A program made the translations under genes and the position numbers. From Marinomonas agarivorans (GTDB taxonomy: Bacteria > Pseudomonadota > Gammaproteobacteria > Pseudomonadales > Marinomonadaceae): a stretch of 64,000 bases of DNA. Each line of letters begins with the position of its first letter. Position 1 is the stretch's first letter. Below, in pieces: positions 1-9,276 of the stretch. The DNA lies in contig NHNK02000009.1 of NCBI GenBank assembly GCA_002173415.2, positions 1 to 64,000 of the forward strand. The letters run 5' to 3'. The notes beneath the pieces are model-generated. The model saw nothing but the letters and a program-made list of their open reading frames with translations. It was not told the DNA's origin and searched no databases.

Positions 1-64
1 ACCACTAGAGACATTGCTTGATGGAAAGTCGATCTGGGCTGAAAAGAATTTAGCTCAAATCTAA
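1..64 (+). CDS. C-terminal tail of a probable IS481-like transposase (partial)
   Basis: The frame starting at base 2 is open from the window edge to a TAA at 62-64 and encodes 20 residues. The pattern P-L-E-T-L-L-D-G-K followed by W-A-E-K resembles the C-terminal end of IS481/IS3-type DDE transposases, which carry a PxQTFLDxK...EK motif there. Only this tail is visible, so the assignment rests on the motif and on the inverted repeat just downstream. It could instead be the end of an unrelated gene. Confidence 0.4.
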   Translation, partial: PLETLLDGKSIWAEKNLAQI

Positions 65-121
65 ACTGACAGTCACCGATTGAAAAACGGGCAACTGTCA
101 GATCAAGTCTGAACTAGTACA
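62..121. repeat. Probable right end of an insertion sequence
   Basis: Directly after the partial transposase stop there is a perfect 8-bp inverted repeat, CTGACAGT at 66-73 and ACTGTCAG at 94-101. It is followed by a segment ending in ...TAGTACA at about 121, which read from the other strand begins TGTACTAG. Ends beginning with TGT and containing a CTGACAG block are typical of IS481-like elements. The outer boundary at 121 is inferred, and the other end lies outside the window. Confidence 0.4.
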
Positions 122-143
122 GCTATACAGCCGCATTTTTTAT

Positions 144-1358
144 TTATTTTTTTGACGATGCTTTTTTTCTTGTTTTTGTTTTTTTACTTTTCAGTGAAGA
201 GGACCGAACTTTGGTCTTGGCTTCCAACCCTGCAATACGACTAAATTTTATAGATTGCTGCATATAGCGCTGAACCTTTTCGATAAGGCCTAAATCATTT
301 GGATCAACAAGAGAAATACATTCCCCAGGCTTACCTTCTCTAGATGCTCGACCTGCTCTATGAATGTAAGCATCCGCTTTGGTTGGCATGCGTAAGTTAA
401 TAACCGTATTAATATCTGGCAGATCAATCCCTCTGGCAGCAACATCGGTTGCTACCAATACTTTAAGGCGGCCACGTTGCATTTGTTTTACATGCGTACT
501 TCTATCGCTCTGTTTCATGTCACCGTGTAAGCCATCACACATAATTCCCATCTCTCTAATTTTCGTAACCCAATGGCTAACATGCTCTCGGTTAGAAACA
601 AAGAGTAGTGCCTGCTGAACAGTTTCCTTTGCTAATAAATGTTTCACTACGTCTGTTTTATGTTGATCATCATCAACTCGATAAGCGACTTGCTTTATTT
701 GTACTGGGACTTGCCGTGTAGAGCTGCTTATTTGCAATTGATGGGCTGTGGCCTTCAGAAGATGACTTGCTAACATACTAGTTTTATTGCTTTCTAACGT
801 AGCAGAAAACATTGCCGTTTGACGCTCTTGGGGCAGCTGCTTGGCAAGGGATAAAATCGTATCAGCAAATCCCATATCGAGCATGCGGTCTGCTTCATCA
901 ATAATGAAAAAACTAACATCACTTAAATCGAGCCATTGTTTGTCATCTAACTCTTTTAACCGCCCTGGTGTTGCGACTAAAATGTCACAATCTTCACTTA
1001 ACGACTGTCTTTGCATGCCATAGGGCGTACCACCAACGACTAATGTTGCAATAATACGTGTATGAACAAGCAGTGTTTGTACTGCATTATAAATCTGGCG
1101 CGCTAACTCTCGACTAGGCGCTAAGATTAACACTTTTGGCGCATTAGTTTGCGGCTCATCACGATCAAGAATATGCTGCACTGCAGGTGCGCAAAACGAT
1201 AACGTTTTGCCTGTTCCTGTGGGAGCGCTAGCGTATAAATCCATTCCGTCCATCAAAACTGGAATGGCTTGTTTTTGAATTTCGGTAGGTGCTTCGAAAG
1301 CAAGCTGTTCAATAGCTTGCTCAATAGTAAAATCAAGTTCTAACTCAGAAAAGGGCAT
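144..1358 (-). CDS. srmB: DEAD-box ATP-dependent RNA helicase, SrmB-like
   Basis: 404 aa. It unwinds RNA duplexes, and SrmB acts early in 50S ribosome assembly. The helicase core is complete: Q motif PTEIQ near residue 24, Walker A APTGTGKT at 45-52, PTREL-like PSREL near 81, DEAD at 154-157, SAT at 185-187, and motif VI HRAGRASREG near 330. The combination SAPTGTGKT, EADRMLDMGFA and SATLE matches E. coli SrmB better than RhlE or DeaD. The last 20 residues are a Lys/Ser-rich basic tail, as in SrmB. The gene stands alone, 137 bp from the divergent DUF1415 gene. Helicase identity is certain; the SrmB assignment is likely. Confidence 0.85.
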   Translation of the reverse strand: MPFSELELDFTIEQAIEQLAFEAPTEIQKQAIPVLMDGMDLYASAPTGTGKTLSFCAPAVQHILDRDEPQTNAPKVLILAPSRELARQIYNAVQTLLVHTRIIATLVVGGTPYGMQRQSLSEDCDILVATPGRLKELDDKQWLDLSDVSFFIIDEADRMLDMGFADTILSLAKQLPQERQTAMFSATLESNKTSMLASHLLKATAHQLQISSSTRQVPVQIKQVAYRVDDDQHKTDVVKHLLAKETVQQALLFVSNREHVSHWVTKIREMGIMCDGLHGDMKQSDRSTHVKQMQRGRLKVLVATDVAARGIDLPDINTVINLRMPTKADAYIHRAGRASREGKPGECISLVDPNDLGLIEKVQRYMQQSIKFSRIAGLEAKTKVRSSSLKSKKTKTRKKASSKK

Positions 1359-1495
1359 GAGTTTCTATATCCCTAGCTTGGTGACGTAATTATGCGGATA
1401 GTATAAAGATGGCATCATAACCTGTTTTTAGATGGGTTGATATCCAGACAGCCTTAATTCCTCTAGAATATGTAAAAGGAAAGAGAGGTGACTAA

Positions 1496-2062
1496 ATGCT
1501 ATCGGACACAACAATTACTAAGCAGGTACAAAAGTGGGTTAATGATTTCATCGTCGACCTAAATGTATGCCCATTTGCAAAGCATGAAATAATCAAAAAT
1601 GCTGTTAAAGTTATAGTGGTTCGCCCAAAAAAAGTGGAATCTGCATTAACCACTTTGATGCAAGAAGTAGATTGGCTTGATCAGCATCCAGAAACAGAAA
1701 CCACGCTTATTGTATTTCCAACCTTGTTTAATCGCTTTGATCGTTATTTAGATTACATTGACTTAGCAGAGGACTTGATGACTGATCAAGGTTGCGAAGG
1801 CATTTATCAAATAGCAACATTCCATCCAGATTACTGTTTTTCCGGCGTAGAGCAAAATGATGTATCCAATTATACAAATCGATCTCCTTACCCTATAGTG
1901 CACCTACTTAGGGAGTCCAGTATCGAAAAAGCTATTCAGTTTTATGAAAAAAACAACATGAGCACTGAAGATATACCTACAAAAAATATTGCCCTAATGG
2001 TCTCTTTGGGCGAAGAGAAAATACAAGCCATTTTGACCAGTGCAATGCAAATTCATGATTAG
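1496..2062 (+). CDS. DUF1415 family protein
   Basis: 188 aa. It matches DUF1415 through the N-terminal LNVCPFA motif, the central ATFHPDYCFSG motif and the NYTNRSPYP...HLLRE block, which carry conserved Cys, His and Arg residues. The family is widespread in Gammaproteobacteria and has no established function. There is no signal peptide or membrane segment. The start is supported by a purine-rich GAGAGGTG ribosome site just upstream. The following gene lies 61 bp downstream on the same strand, so the two may be co-transcribed. Confidence 0.85.
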   Translation: MLSDTTITKQVQKWVNDFIVDLNVCPFAKHEIIKNAVKVIVVRPKKVESALTTLMQEVDWLDQHPETETTLIVFPTLFNRFDRYLDYIDLAEDLMTDQGCEGIYQIATFHPDYCFSGVEQNDVSNYTNRSPYPIVHLLRESSIEKAIQFYEKNNMSTEDIPTKNIALMVSLGEEKIQAILTSAMQIHD

Positions 2063-2123
2063 TAGAAATAACTCGCTCTTATCATTTAAATTAACATTCT
2101 ATGAAAATTGTTCAGGAGCATAG

Positions 2124-2957
2124 ATGCCCGTATCCATTGGTAAAAAACAACACTTAGCCATTATTAAAGAGAAAGAGTTTGGCTGTTACTTAGATGGTGA
2201 AAATTTTGGTGAAATACTTTTGCCAAAACGATACGTGCCAAAAAACGCAAAAATTGGTGATAAGGTTAATGTGTTTATCTACCTTGATTCAGAAGATAAA
2301 TTGATTGCTACAACAGAAACGCCTCTTGCCCAAGTTGGCGAATTCGCAGGATTAAAATGTGTGGCCGTTAATGCCATAGGCGCTTTTTTTGACTGGGGAT
2401 TAACAAAAGACTTACTTGTGCCTTTTAGTCAACAAAAAACAGAAGTTGAAGAAGGGCAGACGCATTTACTGTTTGTATACCTTGATCAAAACACCAATCG
2501 TCCGGTTGCCACAACAAAAGTTGATCCATTACTTAATAGAGAAGTAGCACCTTATAAGACAGGAGATAAGGTGAACGCGATTGTTGGCGACAAAACAGAC
2601 ATTGGCTTTAAATGCATCTTGGATAATCGGTTTTGGGGCGTTTTATTTTTTGAAGACGCTTTTCGACAATTACGTAAAGGTGAAAAAGTACAAGCTTTTG
2701 TAAAACGAGTGCGTGATGATGGGAAGATCGACATTAGTTTACAAGAAGTTGGCTACAAAAAAGTAACAAATATTCTTGACGATATTCTTGCTTATCTAGA
2801 ACAAAATGGAGGTTCGATGACATTAACCGATAAAAGCAGCCCTGAGGCAATTTACGCTGTTTTTAAAGTTAGTAAAGCAACGTTTAAAAAAGCGTTAGGA
2901 GCTCTATACAAGGAGAAAAAAGTTCTCTTAAGTAAAGAGAAAGTCACAAAAATTTAG
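2124..2957 (+). CDS. S1-type RNA-binding protein, CvfB/YitL family
   Basis: 277 aa. The architecture is that of CvfB/YitL proteins: tandem S1-like OB folds (about residues 1-65, 70-140 and 145-215) followed by a C-terminal winged helix (about 220-277, with the SPEAIYAVFKVSKATFKKAL segment). CvfB of Gram-positive bacteria is an RNA-binding regulator; the role in Gammaproteobacteria is not settled. The start is preceded by CAGGAG at good spacing. The protein is lysine-rich and probably cytoplasmic. It follows the DUF1415 gene in the same direction. Confidence 0.8.
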   Translation: MPVSIGKKQHLAIIKEKEFGCYLDGENFGEILLPKRYVPKNAKIGDKVNVFIYLDSEDKLIATTETPLAQVGEFAGLKCVAVNAIGAFFDWGLTKDLLVPFSQQKTEVEEGQTHLLFVYLDQNTNRPVATTKVDPLLNREVAPYKTGDKVNAIVGDKTDIGFKCILDNRFWGVLFFEDAFRQLRKGEKVQAFVKRVRDDGKIDISLQEVGYKKVTNILDDILAYLEQNGGSMTLTDKSSPEAIYAVFKVSKATFKKALGALYKEKKVLLSKEKVTKI

Positions 2958-2965
2958 TCATACAA

Positions 2966-3002
2966 AACAAGCATACGCATCAAGAAAAAGCGTGTGCTTG
3001 TC
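2966..3002 (+). terminator. Imperfect hairpin after the S1 protein gene
   Basis: ACAAGCATACGC and a later GCGTGTGCTTGT pair with one G-T wobble around a loop of about 11 nt, directly after the stop codon. No strong T-run follows, so it may be only a 3' stabilising hairpin rather than an intrinsic terminator. Confidence 0.4.
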
Positions 3003-3465
3003 AAGGAACTCTTATTTTTACCTCGTTTCAAATAGAGCGTTGCCAACTTGAAATCCTGCCTTGTTAATTTTCAAACTTCTACTAATTTTAATACACCTAT
3101 TTGAGAGAACTCTGTACAGACAGGGGCACTAGAAGAATCAACAATTAAGAGTTTGTGCTGCTTGTATTGTTACTTCCTATGCTGTGCATTGAAAACCATT
3201 GAATCAGGCTAAACCTTGATATATAGACGATTCCCTTCACTTCATTGTGCAAAACTGCACGTTTATCGGAGTTAATTAAAATTGATTTTGATCTATTTTT
3301 ACTCAGAATGTAAACTTTTGTTATGGAAAGTTACCTAACTTTAAACTAGATTTAATTTAGGTTGTAAGACCGAGTGCTTTTTCAATTGCATGTCTAATTT
3401 AAATAATAGGTAGTAGCGGTTATCTGACATTAATTGACTGAGTATAACTATAAAGGGTCAATATC
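3003..3465. other. Non-coding stretch upstream of the secreted unknown protein
   Basis: About 460 bp without a convincing gene. It contains a short palindrome (GTGCA-AAAC-TGCAC at 3247-3260) and a FNR/CRP-like half-conserved box TTGATTTTGATCTA at 3282-3295, one mismatch from TTGAT-N4-ATCAA. The stretch next to the gene is AT-rich and likely holds its promoter. No riboswitch or small RNA was recognised. Confidence 0.35.
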
Positions 3466-3999
3466 ATGATGATACACAATGTAAGAGTAGCATTAGTGAT
3501 AACTGGCTTAACCAGCTTGCTATTCTGTTTGCCAGTGAAGGCCGCTTATGACCTGAAGGGTGTCTGGCATCTGCAAGATAGAAAGAATGCTCATGCTAGC
3601 TTGAATATGGCGATTGAAAAAGCCGTTGAAGGCATGACGTATTTTGTGCGAAGAAAGGCTACTTCCATTTTAGAAGACGAAGCGCAAGTTTGTTATAACA
3701 TGACATTAGCGCTGACAAGAATGAGTTTTATATGGCAGTGTGATAGTCAAAAAGCACGGCGTATTTCTGTACGTGCAAACAAGCAAATTTCGAAAAACGC
3801 CGATCAAGAGGAAATTACAACAACATACAGAAAAGGGAAGCGATTTTCGTCTATTACCGTTGAAAGTAAATTTGCAACTTACACCCATGTATGGACGTTA
3901 ATCAGTGAGCGGCACTTAGAATATAAAGCAACGATTCAATATAAGAATATTCCTCGACCATTAAAATGGACCTTAATTTACAGTAAGGTAATGCGTTAG
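3466..3999 (+). CDS. Secreted protein of unknown function
   Basis: 177 aa, family not recognised. The N-terminus is a clear Sec signal peptide: basic MMIHNVR, hydrophobic core to about residue 20, and a cleavage-like PVKA-A at about 23-27. The mature part is basic, about 150 aa, mostly beta-like, with two Cys (in QVCYNM and WQCDS) that could form a disulfide. A YDLKGVWHLQ start resembles small periplasmic beta-barrel or lipocalin-like proteins, but this is only an impression. Translation can start at 3466 or 3469, with AAAGGG upstream. Its long upstream region suggests its own promoter. Confidence 0.6.
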   Translation: MMIHNVRVALVITGLTSLLFCLPVKAAYDLKGVWHLQDRKNAHASLNMAIEKAVEGMTYFVRRKATSILEDEAQVCYNMTLALTRMSFIWQCDSQKARRISVRANKQISKNADQEEITTTYRKGKRFSSITVESKFATYTHVWTLISERHLEYKATIQYKNIPRPLKWTLIYSKVMR

Positions 4000-4027
4000 T
4001 TTTAATTCACTTCCATAGTTTAAGTCA

Positions 4028-4987
4028 TTAACTGTAACGTCTTAACAGCCACTCTTGAGCGGTTTCCCTTGTTACTTTACCAGAAAAGAACTGTACTAAA
4101 TGTTCTTGTATAGGCGCTGCGACATTAAGTTTTTTGGCCTTTTGGACAAGATAGCCTGATATAAAATCTATTTCTGTTTTTCTATTATAAGTAACATCTT
4201 GCAGCATAGAGGAGCGATTGTTTTGTGTTTGTTTGGCGACGTCTTCTGTCACTGCTTGATAAGGCCCCATTTCTTTATTAATGCTGTGCAATATAGAATC
4301 GACCTCAGCGCAACAACTATAAAAAATAGCAGATAATGGTGGGTTGAGCAGATCCCCATTTTTTACCAAAAATAGAGCCGTTAAAGGGTTGATAGTGGCG
4401 TTAACTGCTAATTTAGCAAACAATTTGCTTTCAATATTATCGACACAATACATTTGTATTGCCAAAGATGGCGTGGCGTTGACGTTTGATAAACTGCCAA
4501 AAAAAGTATTGCCAGTTCCTTTTTTTTGAATACGATTTCGTGCTTCTTTATATACACCTTCACTGGTTGAACCAACAAACAACTGGTGATCATACTTTAA
4601 CTGTTTTAATAATTCAGATTGTGCTCCCATACCATTGCACAAGCATAAAATATGGGCACATGGAGACACCAAAGTAGCAATTTGTTGATAGGCTTGAACC
4701 AGATCAAATGCCTTTGTACACAGCAACACATGTGTAAAGTTTTGATTACTTTGCTCTAATTCCACTAAGGTAGTTTCTTGCAATGGAATTCTTTGTGTTT
4801 GATCTGCCTCCATGACCTCGATGTGTGTCAGCGGAGTTGCATGTCGATGAAGTAAAACAGGCTGGTAACCTTGTTTGTAGAGCTTACAGAACCACAATAA
4901 CCCCATAGCACCAGCGCCAACAACAAGCCAGCGCTCAGAAGAAGGAGGGGGTGGTGATATCTTGTTCGAATGAGAGTTTGTTTGCAT
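4028..4987 (-). CDS. panE: Ketopantoate reductase (PanE/ApbA family)
   Basis: 319 aa. The family reduces 2-dehydropantoate to pantoate with NADPH in pantothenate/CoA synthesis. The N-terminal Rossmann motif VVGAGAMG (22-29) and the C-terminal helical domain with FAKLAVNATINPLTAL, carrying the catalytic Lys and Asn, are both present. The first 17 residues are a Ser/Pro-rich extension not found in most PanE proteins; a later start is possible but no better Met is seen. The gene is divergent from yajQ. Other ApbA-fold reductases share the fold, so pantoate specificity is inferred. Confidence 0.75.
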   Translation of the reverse strand: MQTNSHSNKISPPPPSSERWLVVGAGAMGLLWFCKLYKQGYQPVLLHRHATPLTHIEVMEADQTQRIPLQETTLVELEQSNQNFTHVLLCTKAFDLVQAYQQIATLVSPCAHILCLCNGMGAQSELLKQLKYDHQLFVGSTSEGVYKEARNRIQKKGTGNTFFGSLSNVNATPSLAIQMYCVDNIESKLFAKLAVNATINPLTALFLVKNGDLLNPPLSAIFYSCCAEVDSILHSINKEMGPYQAVTEDVAKQTQNNRSSMLQDVTYNRKTEIDFISGYLVQKAKKLNVAAPIQEHLVQFFSGKVTRETAQEWLLRRYS

Positions 4988-5088
4988 TATGGTGTTTCAA
5001 CATTCCAATAGGTAAAGCGCTGTAATTTCTACATATTGTTGGTATTATCACCGCAAATAATGCTTTTGAATATGGATAGGAGAAAAAA

Positions 5089-5571
5089 ATGCCTTCTTTT
5101 GATGTGGTTTCTGAACTCGATTGGCATGAAGTAACCAATGCGGTTGATCAAGCAAATCGTGAATTATCAACTCGTTATGACTTTAAAGGTATAGATGCAA
5201 ATTTTACAGTGAAAGACAAATCTGTCGTAATGGAAGCTCAGTTTGAGCCCCAGTTACAACAAATGCTAGAAATGCTATACCAAAAAATGGTGAAGAGAGG
5301 CATTGATCTCAAATCGCTAGAAAAAGGTGACGCAACTTTAGGTAATATGCGTGTTAGCCAGCCTGTATTAGTCAAAGAGGGGATCGAAGCCCCAGTGGCG
5401 AAAAAAATAGTAAAACAAATTAAAGACTCTAAAATTAAAGTGCAAACTCAAATTCAAGGTGAGCAATTGCGAGTGACTGGCAAAAAAAGAGATGATTTGC
5501 AGCAGGTGATTACCTTACTAAAAGCTGCGGATTTAGAAGTCGCGTTGCAGTTTACAAATTTCCGAGATTAA
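5089..5571 (+). CDS. yajQ: YajQ family nucleotide-binding protein
   Basis: 160 aa, the usual family length. It starts with MPSFDVVSELDWHEV, followed by STRYDFKG, both hallmarks of YajQ (DUF520). YajQ binds tRNA/GTP in E. coli studies, and homologues in Xanthomonas and Pseudomonas act as cyclic-di-GMP effectors. The two ferredoxin-like halves are visible (about 1-85 and 86-160). An AGGAG ribosome site precedes the ATG. A c-di-GMP role would fit the GGDEF/EAL and PilZ genes elsewhere in the window. Confidence 0.92.
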   Translation: MPSFDVVSELDWHEVTNAVDQANRELSTRYDFKGIDANFTVKDKSVVMEAQFEPQLQQMLEMLYQKMVKRGIDLKSLEKGDATLGNMRVSQPVLVKEGIEAPVAKKIVKQIKDSKIKVQTQIQGEQLRVTGKKRDDLQQVITLLKAADLEVALQFTNFRD

Positions 5572-5706
5572 ATATTCAGCCATAAACTTAGTGCTTTCTT
5601 ATTATCTGAAAGTACTAAGTAACTCTTAATATCCGAGATTAAATAATGAGTTAGCACAATTAAGTCGAGTCAGTACAGATAAAATATATTGGCGTTTATC
5701 AGACGT

Positions 5707-6018
5707 TTAGCTTTTTTGTATAGAATAAATCTTTCTTCCTTTAATTATCCATCCTTCTTGTTCTAATTGTTCCTTCTGCCTTTCATAAGGAGAAGATCCT
5801 TCAGGAAAAGCAATTTCTCGATTACTTCTAACCACTCGAAACCAGGGTAACTCTGTGTCCCGTGGCAGTTCTTTTAAAATTCTACCTACCATCCTTGAGT
5901 AATTTGGCTGTCCCGCTAATTTTGCCAACTCACCATAAGAGATAAGATGGCCTGGCTTGGTTTGATACAAATGTGTATAAACAGCGAGTTTAAACAGTTC
6001 CATTACTTGATTCGTCAT
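5707..6018 (-). CDS. Alkyltransferase-like (ATL) DNA repair protein, MGMT fold
   Basis: 103 aa. It matches the C-terminal DNA-binding domain of O6-alkylguanine-DNA alkyltransferases: ISYGELAKLAGQP (helix-turn-helix) and LPWFRVVRSNREIAFP. The active-site PCHR motif of true methyltransferases is replaced by PWFRV, so the acceptor Cys is absent. This is the ATL type, which binds alkylated guanine and recruits nucleotide excision repair. It is a single gene on the minus strand between yajQ and fxsA. Confidence 0.85.
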   Translation of the reverse strand: MTNQVMELFKLAVYTHLYQTKPGHLISYGELAKLAGQPNYSRMVGRILKELPRDTELPWFRVVRSNREIAFPEGSSPYERQKEQLEQEGWIIKGRKIYSIQKS

Positions 6019-6107
6019 AAATGTGCCCTAATTATGTTCTAAACAAATATTCACTGCCTGTATCGTACTTTTGTTAATGTTGCAGTAAAACTACTAAAGA
6101 GGTTGTC

Positions 6108-6581
6108 ATGCGCTTTTTATTATTAAGTTTACTTTTACTTCCAATAATTGAGTTGTTTACTTTGATTGAAGTAGGGGGCCAAATAGGCGCTTTTGCAACC
6201 ATTGCGTTGGTTTTTCTAACAGCTTTAATTGGTCTTTCTATCATCCGGCGTCAGGGAGCGGCCACATTGCTTCAGGCGAAAAGTAAAATGCAGCAAGGTA
6301 GCTTACCTGCTTCTGAATTTATTCATACTTTCCTGTTGGGTGTTGCCGGCGTTTTTTTACTTTTTCCTGGTTTTCTAAGTGATGCAATCGGGATTCTATT
6401 TCTTATCCCGATCTTTCGCAGCATTCTTATTTCAACCGTATTACTAAGAATTCTTTCGAAAACAATATCAATGAAAACAAGCTTTTCACAGTCTCAACAA
6501 CATGCAGAAGGCGATATTATTGAAGGAGAATTTGTTAACGAAGATCGAAAGTTGCTTGATAAAAAAAATTCTAAAAATTAA
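6108..6581 (+). CDS. fxsA: FxsA family cytoplasmic membrane protein
   Basis: 157 aa. It has three or four hydrophobic segments: about residues 3-22 with the conserved PIIELFTLIEVG, 28-45, and 75-110 with LLFPGFLSDAIG, a strongly conserved FxsA motif. The C-terminal tail is polar. E. coli FxsA relieves F-plasmid exclusion of phage T7; its normal role is unknown. FxsA genes frequently sit immediately upstream of groES-groEL in Gammaproteobacteria, as here. Confidence 0.88.
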   Translation: MRFLLLSLLLLPIIELFTLIEVGGQIGAFATIALVFLTALIGLSIIRRQGAATLLQAKSKMQQGSLPASEFIHTFLLGVAGVFLLFPGFLSDAIGILFLIPIFRSILISTVLLRILSKTISMKTSFSQSQQHAEGDIIEGEFVNEDRKLLDKKNSKN

Positions 6582-6594
6582 TGCTATCAAAGGG

Positions 6595-6622
6595 TTGAAA
6601 AGCAAAACACTAACCTCATTAT
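6595..6622 (+). promoter_or_regulatory. Sigma-32-like heat-shock promoter of groESL
   Basis: TTGAAA at 6595-6600 (within GGGTTGAAAAG) and CCTCATTAT at 6614-6622 are separated by 13 bp. They resemble the RpoH consensus CTTGAAA and CCCCATNT. The element lies about 90 bp upstream of groES. No CIRCE inverted repeat is present, which fits RpoH control as in other Gammaproteobacteria. Confidence 0.6.
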
Positions 6623-6712
6623 GTGATGCAGTTAACATTTCCCACATAACAAGTGGGGATTACTCAGCCAAGGTTTCTTGGTATTGACTTAATCTAAATT
6701 GGAGAAAAATTG

Positions 6713-7000
6713 ATGAGTATTCGTCCGTTGCACGATCGTGTTGTTATTCGCCGCAAAGAAGAAGAAACTACGACAGCATCCGGCATCGTCTTACCAGGCT
6801 CAGCGACAGAAAAGCCAACTCAAGGCGAAGTTTTAGCTGTAGGAACTGGCCGTATTCAAGCAAATGGAGACGTTGCCGCTTTAGCTGTTAAAGTTGGTGA
6901 CACGGTTTTATTTGGGCAGTATTCAGGTCAAGCGGTTAAGCTTGATGGCGAAGAACTGCTTATCATGAAAGAAGATGAGATTTACGGCGTTATCGGCTAA
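6713..7000 (+). CDS. groES: Co-chaperonin GroES
   Basis: 95 aa. It caps the GroEL cavity during folding. The family start [14 protein letters not shown], the mobile loop [19 protein letters not shown] and the C-terminal EDEIYGVI are all present. A TTG three bases upstream (6710) is in frame, but the ATG at 6713 is the better start: GGAG lies at 6701-6704 and the resulting length is standard. The gene is followed by groEL after 52 bp. Confidence 0.97.
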   Translation: MSIRPLHDRVVIRRKEEETTTASGIVLPGSATEKPTQGEVLAVGTGRIQANGDVAALAVKVGDTVLFGQYSGQAVKLDGEELLIMKEDEIYGVIG

Positions 7001-7034
7001 ATCTACGTAAATAACTTATCCCAATAATAGTTAA

Positions 7035-8699
<1,665 letters not shown>

Positions 8700-8728
8700 T
8701 TCATACTGGCTTATTAAGCTCTATTTTT

Positions 8729-8765
8729 AGCCCTGACGATATATTATCGTCGGGGCTTTTTATTT
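8729..8765 (+). terminator. Rho-independent terminator of groESL
   Basis: A 13-bp stem (AGCCCTGACGATA pairing with TATCGTCGGGGCT, one wobble) with a short loop is followed directly by TTTTTATTTT. It lies 30 bp after the groEL stop. Confidence 0.9.
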
Positions 8766-8790
8766 TCTGGCCTTAAATGGTGGGGTTTTA

Positions 8791-9276
8791 CTATTCCAAT
8801 GGTTTTTTCGTCAAAGAGTTATGAGAAGGGAAGCCAGCTTTTGTTGGCAAAGCCACCACAGTAAACCAAAAGTTTTCAATCGCATTGATAACGGTGGCAA
8901 ACTGCTCTAAATTAATTGGCTTAACTATGTAACTGTTAGCATGCATTTCATAGGTTTTTAATATGTCTTGCTCTGCCTCTGAACTTGTTAATACCACGAT
9001 TGGAATATGGCACAAACTATCGTCTGATTTGACACTATCCAGCACTTCTCGACCATCAATCTTAGGTAAATTTAAATCCAATAATATAAGGTCTGGTTGT
9101 ATAGAGTCCTCATAACCGGCGCTTTTCCTTAGATACATCAGTGCTTCTTCACCGTCTTTAGCGGTATGAATATTGTTCCATATTTTTGCTTCAGAAAATG
9201 CTTCTTGAGTAAGAATGATGTCACCAGGGTTGTCTTCTACCAAAAGTATTTCAATAGGCCTTACTTTGTTACTCAT
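8791..9276 (-). CDS. Single-domain response regulator (Rcp1-like)
   Basis: 161 aa. It is a receiver domain without an output domain: acidic pair VEDNPGD near the N-terminus, phospho-acceptor Asp in LILLDLNLP, Thr in VVLTSS and Lys in YIVKPI. The long insertion YLRKSAGYED and the NLEQF tail are typical of Rcp1-type regulators paired with phytochrome-like kinases. A GTG at 9288 is in frame, but the ATG at 9276 has a well-spaced GAGG and is preferred. It overlaps the stop of the upstream kinase by 8 bp, so the two are probably translationally coupled partners. Confidence 0.85.
   Translation of the reverse strand: MSNKVRPIEILLVEDNPGDIILTQEAFSEAKIWNNIHTAKDGEEALMYLRKSAGYEDSIQPDLILLDLNLPKIDGREVLDSVKSDDSLCHIPIVVLTSSEAEQDILKTYEMHANSYIVKPINLEQFATVINAIENFWFTVVALPTKAGFPSHNSLTKKPLE

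Noticed and set aside
6582-6712. CIRCE element upstream of groES
   Set aside because: No TTAGCACTC-N9-GAGTGCTAA repeat is present; a sigma-32-like promoter explains heat-shock control.
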